This document shows positions 10,354 through 19,684 of a stretch of DNA of 22,500 nucleotides, piece after piece. Each line of letters starts with the position of its first letter. The stretch's first letter is position 1. The stretch covers positions 31,016,250 through 31,038,749 of the forward strand of contig CM022671.1 of the NCBI GenBank assembly GCA_012295275.1, given 5' to 3'. A model generated the notes under the pieces. That model searched no databases. It was not told the origin of the DNA and was given only the letters and a program-made list of their open reading frames with translations. The DNA comes from Chrysomallon squamiferum (Eukaryota > Mollusca > Gastropoda > Neomphalida > Peltospiridae). Both the position numbers and the translations under genes were made by a program.

Positions 10354-10973
10354 ACACATTTTAATAAATTCTTTTTTCGTTCTGTCATCTATTTTCTATC
10401 GTAATGTTGTTGTTTTTTCATTTTATTCAATTTTCAAAAATTATATATAGAACATATATACATATAGCGAAATAAATTCAGACCCTGAAAACAAATAAAG
10501 CCCAAAGAATAATAATAATTATAAATAAATATTTTAAAACAAACAACAAAAGAGACAAACAACCAACCAACCACCCAGCCTATCATCCAAACAAACAAGC
10601 AAACAAACAAAAAGACAACAAAATAACAATCAGTAATAAAAAATTAAAAAAATGACCGATGAAGAAACACCAAAAACAAACAAATAAAAACATTAAATAA
10701 AAAATAAAAAATAAATAAATCAATCAAAATCAAATAAAAATAAATAAATAAATAAATACAAAATATAACATAATCACTGTGAACAACAATAATAGCGATA
10801 ATGATAAAAATGACAATGATGATAATGATGATGATGATAATAATAATAAATATACTGAGTTTTAAAATAAAACTTCTACATTTCAAGTGTTTTTTTCTGT
10901 CTCAGAATACAAAATAAACTGTATATAAAACAACGTCTTCTAAAACCTAGGGCTTCTATAACCAAAGTAAACG

Positions 10974-11001
10974 TCACGTGACAACCTTTATGACGTCATA
11001 A
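10974..11001 (+). promoter_or_regulatory. E-box plus CRE composite, copy 1
   Basis: TCACGTGA (10974-10981), the core of bHLH-zip sites of the USF/MITF type, is followed after 9 bases by TGACGTCA (10991-10998), the CREB/ATF palindrome. An inverted 28-bp copy with two differences is at 18649-18676. About 75 bp downstream is a strong splice-donor consensus, CGAG|GTAAGT (GT at 11075-11076), so an untranslated first exon is possible. Function is inferred from motif only. Confidence 0.4.
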
Positions 11002-11328
11002 TGCTTCAGCACTACGAGGAAAGAATAAACAAGAAATATTTCTGTTTCTGAAACTAAAAGTATTAGTAACCGAGGTAAGTAAACGAATTTTGAATTATAT
11101 TGAATTATGTTTAAATTTTTCTTCTTTTTTTTTTTTCTTCTTCTTCTTCTTCTTCTTCTTCTTCTTCTTGCCATGTGTCAACATTTTGATTATGATATTT
11201 AACTGACAAAATCAGAAACAATAATACCAATAATTACATTTACAATAGTAACAACAACAACAATAATAATCAGAGGAAGAAGAAGAAAAGTAACAACATC
11301 ACTAGCAACGGAACAACATGCAGAATAC

Positions 11329-11384
11329 AAACAAAACAAACAAACAAACATATATATATATATATTTGTTTGTTTGTTTTGTTT
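11329..11384. repeat. Near-perfect palindrome (CAAA)n-(TA)n-(TTTG)n
   Basis: AAACAAAACAAACAAACAA (11329-11347) is the exact reverse complement of 11366-11384. The 18-base spacer is mostly alternating TA and can itself pair, so the 56-bp unit could form a long hairpin or cruciform. Confidence 0.8.
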
Positions 11385-11996
11385 ATATGCATAAAATATA
11401 ATATTATTTGTTAGATGTTTTGAAAAAAAAGTTTCAAAAACAGGAAGTAAAAAAATGTTGACTTATCATTTGTACCGCGTAACCACCAAGTATCATTTTA
11501 CATTTCAGTATAAAACAAAATTTTAAGCTTTTATGAAGACATAAAAATCCAGAAAATACGATATAACGTAAACCTGGAAATATATACAAAAGATAAATAG
11601 AGTCTACATTTCCATAACATTTATATATTTCATGGTTTCTTTTTTTTATGTGTTATTTTACCTAATAAAAATTTCATGTACGATTTATTGCTAAACTTAA
11701 AATGATATTTAAAAGGAGAAACTAATAACTTCTTTTCTTTTCTTTTTTCTTTAATTTTATTATTTTATTTTTTGTATTATTATTTTTTTTTTTAAAAAGA
11801 TCAAAACGTCCTAGCTGTTTTTAGATTTTGTTTAATCATTGCACATAATTATTTACTTTTTCCGAAATCTTATACGCCATTTGAAGAGCGTGATAAGGGA
11901 TATAACTTTCACATGATTGAGATAAGAATGATATTGTTTTAATATTACATGCTGATTTTATTTTAGAATATGTTACCAGCTCCAGATTGGCTCTGA

Positions 11997-12024
11997 TTGT
12001 AATAATAATAATAATAATAATAAC

Positions 12025-12058
<34 letters not shown>

Positions 12059-12212
12059 AATAATAGTAATAGTAATACTAACAATAGCAGTAGCAGTAGC
12101 AGTAGCAGTAGTAGTAGTAGTAGTAGTAGAGTAGTTGAAGTAGTAGTAGTAGCAGTAGTAGCAGTAGTAGTAGTGGCGGTACAGCAGTAACAACAACAAC
12201 AGTAATAATCAT
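11997..12212 (+). repeat. Compound (AAT)-(CAA)-(AGT/AGC)-(GTA) array
   Basis: Trinucleotide blocks succeed one another for about 215 bp. Several long overlapping frames on both strands come only from this period. Confidence 0.9.
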
Positions 12213-12589
12213 AAAATAACTGTTGATAACCCAGTGGTGATGCCGGAGCCAACTCTTTGATTGTCTGCCCCAAAGACTCAAGTACAAGGCTCAGTACTGA
12301 GAAATATTATGAGAAAGGAAGATATTTTGAATACGTAAACACAGATGAAACATAAAATAAACACTTTATTCGATTTTAATATAACTCATCCGGATTTAGT
12401 AAGTTTTTTGGTTTTTTCTGATTGGATTTCCCCTCCCATCTGGATGCCCGCGGCCACTGCCCCTTCGCCCCCCACTTCCATCTGCACGCCACAGCAATAA
12501 CCATTCTCGCAATACTAAAACGATGTACTATGCTAGTAAACTGAGATTAGTGTTATTAACAAAAGAAACAGAAGTAGTGGTAGCAAAGA
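12213..12589. other. Gene-free stretch with a GC-rich patch
   Basis: A C-rich patch at about 12430-12495 (CCCGCGGCCACTGCCCC and neighbours) stands out. No reading frame or repeat explains it. Confidence 0.4.
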
Positions 12590-12693
12590 CCCAGCCACCA
12601 TTAGTAGTTATAATACTGAAGTAGTAGTAATAGTGCTAACAGTAGCATTATTATTATTATTATTATTATTACTACTACTACTACTACTACTAC

Positions 12694-12730
<37 letters not shown>

Positions 12731-12860
12731 GTACTACTATTACTACTACTACTGATACTTCTAGTAGTAGTAGTAGTTGGTATAGTAGTATTAGCAGCGG
12801 TAATAGTAGTGGTGATAATAGTCGAAGCAGCAGCAGTACTAGTAGTAGTAAGTAGTAGCA
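12590..12860 (+). repeat. Compound (TTA)-(CTA)-(TAG) array with an internal strand switch
   Basis: AGTAGTAATAGT units give way to pure TTA and CTA (ACT) blocks (about 12645-12730) and then to TAG/AGC units (to 12860). The ACT part is the reverse complement of AGT, so the two halves can pair. Confidence 0.85.
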
Positions 12861-12869
12861 GTAGTTGAA

Positions 12870-13403
12870 TAAATCATGGTAGTTGGAATAAAACGAGGTA
12901 AAAGCAGCACTGAGCGTGGAAATGAGACGGTTTTTTTTATTTTTTATTCTAACATCAAAGCAATTTTCAAGTGCTTTTTTTACGCGAAAATAAACATTTT
13001 GAACACGATGTACAAGATAAAGGTGAAAGTTCCGAGAAGTGAAATAAAAGTCGAATCAAACACTACGAACACGCGTTTCGGAAAAGCATCATTCATGTAA
13101 TGCCTTGTCTTTTAACGGCCGATCTATCACGAAAGGTTACGAGAACCGACGACCCCACTGCGGCCACTCGGGGTGGTCCGGCAATAAACGAGAAGTTAAC
13201 GTTCGTGTTTACAGCCGCCGATGCCAACTTTTACACGCCTCTTTGATATGCATAAACAAAGAAGATAAATGCAAAACAAACACAATTCCTTAGGATATTC
13301 CGTTAGAAAGTCGTCTTTCATCTAAACAACCTATTTCTTGCAATAACACAACAAAGTGCCATGGATATTCCAGATGTCCAAATGCTTTGTAAATTTAGGA
13401 GAG
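12870..13403. other. Gene-free stretch with CpG-rich segment 13110-13225
   Basis: The segment around 13140-13185 (GACCCCACTGCGGCC and CACTCGGGGTGGTC) is GC-rich and partly self-complementary. The two 62-74 codon frames here show no family pattern. Confidence 0.4.
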
Positions 13404-13445
13404 TAAGAAGAAGAAGAAAAAAAAAAGAAGAAGAAGAAGAAGAAC
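13404..13445 (+). repeat. (GAA)n purine tract
   Basis: This is an AGAAG/GAA-rich purine run just upstream of a long CT tract. Confidence 0.85.
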
Positions 13446-13507
13446 GGATGAAGGAGGATTATGATGATGGCGACAAATTTGATAACAATGGATTCAAACA
13501 TAAATTG

Positions 13508-13510
<3 letters not shown>

Positions 13511-13594
<84 letters not shown>
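13511..13594 (+). repeat. (TC)42 microsatellite
   Basis: This is an uninterrupted 84-bp CT tract. Confidence 0.95.
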
Positions 13595-13597
<3 letters not shown>

Positions 13598-14568
13598 CAA
13601 TCTGTAAATAAACATTTCATACACAAGACGTCACATACTCAGAAACAACGAACACAATTTCACACTAAATAGATCATAATTACTGGTAATTTAGGTATAA
13701 TTATAAGCAAATATACACACAGCATCTGCACCTAATAGGTTCTGGTTTTGCTTGTAAATATTCATGAAAGAAAGAGAGAGAGAGAGAACATACACAAGGC
13801 TATATAATGTCTTTATAAGTTCTCCTGCAATAACCGTATTAATAATATACATCCAACGTTTCGTTCTGTTTTGATCTCAAGTCAGGTTATGCGAAACGAT
13901 ATTAACCGATAAAAGAAAGAAGAAAAAAAAAAAAGCGAGAACGTGTTTACATTTGCGGAAAACGTGTTTTAATACGAAACTAATAATTCAACACCTAAAA
14001 CATCTTAAAAGAATTTGATATTTAGACAGGAATTCCTGGCTTCTGGGTTCTATAATGTTAACAGAAATCAGTACAGTCCAAAGCAGACTTGAAACTGATA
14101 CGAAACTTCGGCTACTAAAACAAAAAACAAAAAAAAATAGTACCAAACGGCCAGACATGCTCTCTGCCCGTAGGGGGGTGGGTGGTTGGGGTTGATTCCG
14201 GAGACTTCAAACGAAACCTAATAATTCCGGAATGCCACAAACGAAACAGAACGCATCGATTCCACACTGTTAAATTGTGTGGGTTTTTTTTTTTTTTTTT
14301 CCTCTGTGTCCTGAAAGAGGTGTACGACATTTTTTTGTTTGTTATTTCTAATTAGGAAAGCTCCGGCGGAATGTGATTCAGCGCGTATCACAATAAACGA
14401 ACCGTTTTCTCTGTGGCGAATGCTGTTTATTACAGGTATATTTCCCACGTGTCAGAAACTAAACACGCCCCACCCTGCTGCGGAGTACAGACGGTGCGCT
14501 GGGGGAGATTCAGTGCTGTGTGGTGTGTTGGTGTAGCTGTTGTTGACCAGGTAACGGCAGAGGGGCTT
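13595..14568. other. Gene-free stretch with GC-rich segment 14340-14560
   Basis: This region contains a short (GA)n at about 13772, A- and T-tracts, the G-rich run at 14173, an E-box CACGTG near 14448, a GC-box-like CACGCCCCACCC at about 14463 and a donor-like CCAG|GTAACG at 14550. These would suit a promoter or first exon, but no conserved coding frame is seen. Confidence 0.35.
14173..14191 (+). other. G-rich run with quadruplex potential
   Basis: G-runs of 6, 3, 2 and 4 are separated by one- or two-base T loops. One run is only two Gs long, so it fits a two-layer or bulged quadruplex. Confidence 0.4.
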
Positions 14569-14607
14569 AGTCCCATATGGTAGAATCCCATTTCGTAGAA
14601 AGGCTAA
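14569..14607 (-). repeat. 15-bp doublet, copy 1, inverted relative to copy 2
   Basis: The sequence contains two adjacent 15-bp units, TCCCATATGGTAGAA and TCCCATTTCGTAGAA, differing at two positions. Its reverse complement, followed by AGC, occurs nearly identically at 16313-16352. The shared core is about 36-38 bp, with a one-base gap and three or so mismatches. Similarity fades quickly on both sides. It could be the terminal or subterminal repeat of a larger element, but I do not recognise it. Confidence 0.65.
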
Positions 14608-14705
14608 ATGTGGTTCAGTGGACTTATTGACATGCTTGGTTTTACCTCAGTCATTATAATGAACTGCTCCAGATTATTTGGAAAGCGATTATTATTGAAC
14701 AAATA

Positions 14706-15373
14706 CAGTAACACCTCGCTTAACGATATCCCGCTTTAACAATCTTTCTTCTTTACAAATTATATAAATAGAAATTTAATTTAATAGTTAATTGCTCGAA
14801 ATAAATGATACAAATGTATACAATGCATGTTTTTAAAGTCTGTTTTCTTTAATTTTTCGTTCATTCACGAGCTTCTGTCAGCTGTGTTGATCAGATGACA
14901 GGTCATATGTGCATCTGATATTCTGATTCTCTTTTGTCTTCTGCTTCGATTTAGACTTAAACTTGTTTGTAATTTACCCTTCCAATATGTCAAAACGAAT
15001 AACACGATACCGGCAAATGCTGATGATAAAAAGAAACGGAAAACAATAACTTTAGAAACAAAATACATTATCTTAAATGAAACCAAAACCCACAAATGAG
15101 CGGCATATAATTATTTCTTAATGTATTTGTATAAATTGATTTGTAAATGATTTACTGTTTATTTAATATCTACAATCTATTAAATCATTTATGTCTAAAT
15201 TGCCGTTTTATTTCTCCTTATTTCACCTTTTTTTTATTTTTTATGTCAGATCTCATAAGCGAGAAAGTAACTACTGCTTTTAACCTTAATTCTGTGTAAA
15301 TTAGTCTCCCGCTTACCTCACTTCACTATCGGAAATTTGGAACCAATTACATCTTTAATCTGAGGTATTATTG
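14706..15373. mobile_element. Pogo/Tigger-like DNA transposon, internally deleted (668 bp)
   Basis: The left end reads CAGTAACACCTCGCTTAACG and the right end, read inward on the other strand, CAATAATACCTCAGATTAAA. The outer 12 bases match at 10 positions, both differences being transitions, and similarity continues with one gap to about 24 bp. Both ends are flanked by TA (14704-14705 and 15374-15375), the target duplication of the Tc1/mariner superfamily. The CAGTA-x-xACCTCG start and the second CCGCTTTAACAATC phrase resemble the pogo/Tigger branch. Inside is a decayed start of a CENP-B-like transposase (see 14987). Full-length Tigger elements are about 2-3 kb, so most of the transposase is gone. 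Identification is by memory of the family's ends and not by a search. Confidence 0.75.
14987..15099 (+). pseudogene. Relic of the N-terminus of a Tigger/CENP-B-like transposase
   Basis: An ATG at 14987 opens MSKR and, after a frame change near 15000, the frame from 15004 reads PANADDKKKRKTITLE then TKYIILN before a TGA at 15097-15099. A basic KKKRK run followed by (L/I)TLE(T/E)K is the typical beginning of the CENP-B N-terminal helix-turn-helix in pogo/Tigger and jerky-type transposases, where it binds the terminal repeats. The position, inside an element with pogo-like ends and in the sense orientation, supports this. Nothing of the second DNA-binding domain or of the DDE catalytic domain is recognisable. 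The frameshift and the stop make it non-functional. Confidence 0.6.
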
Positions 15374-15969
15374 TAGTATGGTTATCACTTATCGCATAAA
15401 GTATGCAAATACGACAAATATCGAAATAATCTATGTATCGAATATAGTGAATGTAAATAATTAAAAAAGAAGGTATTTATCTAAAAGTATTCCCAATGAT
15501 TTGGTCCTTCGTATAAACTTTTTCAGTCATAGCCAAAGTATTTGCAGGTCATAATATCTTTAGTGTACATACTATTAATATACTATGTCACATATATTGT
15601 ATAATATGTGCACAATCTGAATATGTATGTGTGCATAACGTAAATATGATCAGTAACAGATATCTTGTACATGTTTAAGCTGAATATGGTTGAATTCGAA
15701 AAGTTAATGATAAATGTAACGTTCAAATATTCTATTTACTGAATATAAGTAAATTACTCGTATGTAAAAAATGTTTTGTTAAAAATTATATTGCTGAATT
15801 AGTTATTTATAATATTTTTGTCGTATTTTCTTACAGAAGCAAGCCATTTTTCTTTTCTTTCATTCTTTTTTCGTTTTGTATTTTAATAGATAGATGAAAT
15901 TGACGTAAAATTGTTTATTATTGGTTGCTTGTTTTGTAATGGAAAGGAAATGTTTATGAATTAGAAATG
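15374..15969. other. AT-rich gene-free stretch
   Basis: This is unique AT-rich sequence with many GAATAT and GTAAAT words but no regular period. I see no gene or element in it. Confidence 0.5.
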
Positions 15970-16138
15970 ACCAGTTTAAAAAAAAATAAAAAATAATAAA
16001 AATAATAATAATAGTAACAGTAATTATAATAATAAGAATAAGAATAAGAAGAATAATAACAACAATAATAATAGTAATAATATTATAATAATAATAATGA
16101 TGATGATAATGAGGAAGAGGAAGATGATGATAATAATG
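15970..16138 (+). repeat. Imperfect AAT/AAG/ATG trinucleotide tract
   Basis: AATAAT, AAGAATAAG and GATGATGAT units alternate with interruptions, ending next to the inverted 15-bp doublet region. Confidence 0.8.
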
Positions 16139-16312
16139 AAAAAGTAACAGATCTACAACAAATGAGCAGTGAACGCTTATTCTGCTTTCGGTTGATGTTA
16201 CATAATCGATTTAGGAACAATGCGCTCCGCCTCTGAATGTTAGAAAGAAACCAGATGTATGCACAGGCCAAGTTCATTATATACAGAGGTAATCAGGTAT
16301 TGCGGTAGACCA

Positions 16313-16352
16313 GCTTTTTCTACGAAATGGGAATTCTACCAAATGGGAAGAC
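16313..16352 (+). repeat. 15-bp doublet, copy 2, inverted relative to copy 1
   Basis: This copy reads TTCTACGAAATGGGA followed, after one extra A, by TTCTACCAAATGGGA. It is the inverted partner of 14569-14607, 1.7 kb away, and the Tigger-like element lies between the two. A long frame through this site runs into the GT repeat downstream and is not evidence of coding. Confidence 0.65.
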
Positions 16353-16453
16353 ACCCGGCAGAGGTTGGTCGGTACCAAACGACGCGGTACACGTCCCGTG
16401 TTTATCATACGCAGAGGACGGTGAAAGCAAAATGTATCCATCGTGTTTCTGGT

Positions 16454-16456
<3 letters not shown>

Positions 16457-16495
<39 letters not shown>
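16457..16495 (+). repeat. (GT)n microsatellite
   Basis: A pure GT tract is followed by GTGTAT-rich sequence to about 16560. Confidence 0.95.
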
Positions 16496-16497
<2 letters not shown>

Positions 16498-16559
16498 CTG
16501 TGTATTTAGTGTGTATATGTGTTATGTGTGTATGTGTGTGGGTGTGGATGGTATGTGTA

Positions 16560-17440
16560 TGCCTCTGTGTATTAAATAAAGTATATATGAAAGTATTTTC
16601 ATACATACGTAGGTTACTATACTCATTATGTGTATATGTGTATGCTTATATATATATATACCAGCATATATATATGTATGTATTTAAAAAAATAAAATAT
16701 GGACATACATACACACATATACACGTGGATATTTACTTATATAGATACATCCTATATACATACTTACAAACATATATACCTGGGTATTTACTTATATACG
16801 TACATAGAATATATTCAGATATACATACATGTATAAATATAAATAACGTATACACAATATATATGTATGTATGTATGTATGTATAATGCTATTCAGTATA
16901 TTATTACTGAACATGAGTGGTTCACCAAGTACGTTATATATTGTTATACACTATGTTGTAGGCGTAAAGTCTATTTTCAATATTTTATGGATTTTTCACT
17001 GTCTTACTTCCTAACAATGGAAAATAATCCTTTTATTTTGTATTAAATCACACCTGAGATTAAAGTCTTAACGTGTGTGTGGTGCTGATGTCTTGAAGAT
17101 TATTAAGGCCACAGATACCTAGGGACACATGTATATATACATATATACACACACGTCTACACATACACACTTACACCGACATATATACACATAGATATAT
17201 GGGCTATATATATATATATATATATACAGATAAATATATGTGTATATATGTATGTGTGTTTAACGGTGTTTATAATTAACATATGTGTATGTATGCATGT
17301 ACCTTTGTATAATGTATCTGTATGTGTATACATACATACATGAACAGACACACAAACACACACACAGATACATACATGTATAATATATGTTTGCCTAGGT
17401 GTGTATGTGTTTATTTTTGTGTGTGTGGTTATATGAATGC
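16560..17440. repeat. ATGT/TACA cryptic simple-sequence region
   Basis: About 900 bp is dominated by TATATG, GTATGTAT, CATACATA and ACACAC words, including (GTAT)n near 16865-16883 and (TA)n at about 17206-17226. Frames here are artefacts. The 55-bp duplication at 16703 sits inside it. Confidence 0.8.
16703..16812 (+). repeat. 55-bp tandem duplication in a TA/CA-rich tract
   Basis: ACATACAT...GTGGATATTTACTTATATA is repeated 55 bp later as ACATACTT...CTGGGTATTTACTTATATA. The TATTTACTTATATA words are at about 16730 and 16785. A weaker third start may follow at 16813. Long frames here are low-complexity sequence. Confidence 0.6.
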
Positions 17441-17582
17441 ATTTACAAAGGCGTGGTCGAAAGAGAAAAAAAAAAAAAAGAGAAAGAAAACAAACAAAAA
17501 AAAAGAAAGAAATATTTCATCAGAAAGCTCTTGTCATCAGCTGCGGGTGGGAGTTACGTCATCAGCACGCTCATTACAACTG

Positions 17583-17595
17583 TGACCTTCGACCT
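17583..17595 (-). promoter_or_regulatory. DR1-type nuclear receptor half-site pair
   Basis: On the minus strand the sequence reads AGGTCG-A-AGGTCA, a direct repeat of AGGTCA-like hexamers with one-base spacing, the layout bound by RXR, HNF4 and COUP-TF type receptors. A TTACGTCA half-CRE lies about 25 bp upstream. This is motif evidence only. Confidence 0.25.
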
Positions 17596-17700
17596 CAGTG
17601 TTAAAAACATTTCCTCTCCTCACGTTCATGACGGCCTATTCTTCACTCGTTCAGATACAGCGTGGAAAAAAATAAAACAAACAATCTTGTTCTTTGCTGT

Positions 17701-17720
17701 CTGATATTAATAAATATCAG
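17701..17720. repeat. 8-bp hairpin CTGATATT-AATA-AATATCAG
   Basis: This is a perfect 8-bp stem with a 4-base loop, in unique sequence. Confidence 0.55.
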
Positions 17721-17901
17721 TTTTATACCAAAGGTTAATACTGGAAGGTTGCAGCTTTGAAGCATGGACGCCAAAGAATAGCAAGAATAGCTGGTGGAAA
17801 TCCTAGAAGAAAAGTCTATAAATGTCAAGATACGGACGCATTAGAAGCGAAATTAACCTCATATTAAATATTTCTGTGTGGATTTCGAGAGATTCGAATA
17901 A

Positions 17902-17989
17902 GGCGGCGAGCGATGATACGTGAACACTCGCCTGAAGCATGCAGCACGTGGCGGCGAGTTCTCGTCCATTGTTTTAACACTCGCCTGAA
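17902..17989 (+). repeat. About 50-bp GC-rich duplicated module with inverted arms
   Basis: GGCGGCGAG occurs at 17902-17910 and 17950-17958, and AACACTCGCCTGAA at 17923-17936 and 17976-17989. The two copies are thus offset by 48-53 bp. Within each copy GGCGAG can pair with CTCGCC, giving a 6-bp stem. The segment is much richer in GC and CpG than its surroundings. Confidence 0.65.
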
Positions 17990-18101
17990 ATGTAGGTTTC
18001 ATATTGAGATCTTAGTTATGCCCTGGAAATAAGCTTTATAGCTGATATTTCATAAAGAATTTCGAAACACGAGCTTTTATACGCGCGCGTACACACACAC
18101 A

Positions 18102-18171
18102 CACATGCAAATACATACGTACACACAGGCGCTCGCACATGCAAATACATACGCACACACAGGCGCACACA
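18102..18171 (+). repeat. 34-bp tandem duplication in a CA-rich tract
   Basis: CATGCAAATACATACG begins at 18104 and again at 18138 and is followed in both copies by YACACACAGGCGC. The copies differ by only a few bases. A short GC/AC tract (18081-18103) precedes the pair. Confidence 0.75.
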
Positions 18172-18452
18172 CATACAGCACTGGTGTTACGAATAACTTT
18201 AAAACAGTTTATAAGGTACAATAGATATTTTAAGTTATTGTTTTCATACCAACTACAGCAACAACCATAATAAATACATAAATAAATAAATAAATAAATA
18301 AATAAATGATGACAAATTTATTCATCGGTTATCTTGCACATAAAATATAAATTGTATTTTATTTCCATCGAAAACGTAGGTTTCTTATTTCTTATCATTA
18401 TTGTGATCATAGTTGCTGTTGGTGGTATTTTATATTTTAGATATGCAATGTA

Positions 18453-18454
<2 letters not shown>

Positions 18455-18515
<61 letters not shown>
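18455..18515 (+). repeat. (AAT)n microsatellite
   Basis: This is a pure AAT tract of about 20 units; (AAAT)n lies upstream at about 18275-18307. Confidence 0.95.
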
Positions 18516-18516
<1 letters not shown>

Positions 18517-18648
18517 TTAAAACCCCTAAATTTTAGAAACATCTTTTTGTTTCAAATAATATAAAATTCATTTACCTCTTTTTCTTTTTCCTAAATTAAA
18601 TTGTCCAAAACACTAACACGTCTAACAAATTGTTATTTTTTTTAAATT

Positions 18649-18676
18649 TTATGACGTCATAAAGAGTGTCACGTGA
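18649..18676 (-). promoter_or_regulatory. E-box plus CRE composite, copy 2 (inverted)
   Basis: TGACGTCA at 18652-18659 and TCACGTGA at 18669-18676 have the same spacing as copy 1 on the opposite strand, with 26 of 28 bases identical. About 75 bp downstream on the + strand lies TGTACAG|GTAAGATA (GT at 18753-18754), another good donor. Between them is GTAGTTCAGTCATTTTG, which has an initiator-like TCAGTC. Whether any transcript starts here is unknown. Confidence 0.4.
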
Positions 18677-18783
18677 TCTTGACTTAGTAACGTAACAGCG
18701 TTTATTTATGGTTCTCCGGTAGTTCAGTCATTTTGTTGCAGAAGATGTACAGGTAAGATAATATTATATATGTTTTAACTATG

Positions 18784-19106
<323 letters not shown>

Positions 19107-19315
19107 ACTGCTGCTATGGTCAATTTGTTGTATACAAGTTTATTCTTCATATAATAACCCAGGTAATGGTTTTTCCGTCTCGCTTAAAACATAAAATATA
19201 TAAAAAAGCAAACTATTATAAAATAAAAAATAATAAAGTTAAATAACAAATAATAATTAAAAAAAAACAACAAATAAATAAAACAAACAAACAAACAAAA
19301 ATACAATAAAAATAA

Positions 19316-19549
19316 AACATTGACGACGACGATGACAACACCTACAACAGCAACAGCAACAACAACGACAAAAATAACAATATTTTGACGATGACCCAGT
19401 TTACCTAAAGGTTATCAATATATTCCGTTGACGGAATAATAATAGATATTTGAAAAACACTGAAAACTAAATTTATTTTCTCCCCCCTTTTTTATTGCGG
19501 ACAAAAATACAACAACAACAACAACAACAACAAAAACAACAACAACAAC

Positions 19550-19587
<38 letters not shown>

Positions 19588-19684
19588 TAATAACAATAAT
19601 AATAATAATAATAATAATAATGATGATGATTGATGATGATGATGTTGCTGTGATGATGATGATGATAATAATAATAATCAACAG
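19316..19684 (+). repeat. (CAA)-(AAT)-(ATG) compound arrays
   Basis: GACGAC/CAACAGCAAC units (19320-19375) and, after a unique gap, (CAA)n (19509-19552), (AAT)n with ACA interruptions (to 19620) and (GAT)n (to 19668). Confidence 0.9.

Larger units (their letters stand above)
17441..18080. other. Gene-free stretch of near-balanced base composition
   Basis: An A/G-rich run (17462-17510) is followed by 17520-17680, which is less AT-rich and holds the DR1-like site; frames there lack supporting signals. The duplicated GGCGGCGAG module lies at 17902-17989. Confidence 0.4.

Noticed and set aside
11836-12273. 145-codon minus-strand frame
   Set aside because: Most of it is poly-Leu and poly-Thr from a compound trinucleotide array.
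14115-14448. Two overlapping minus-strand frames of 71-76 codons
   Set aside because: They start and stop without splice signals and match no family.
16259-16606. Overlapping frames of 60-109 codons on both strands at the inverted doublet
   Set aside because: They run into the GT tract, disagree in frame and show no conserved motif.
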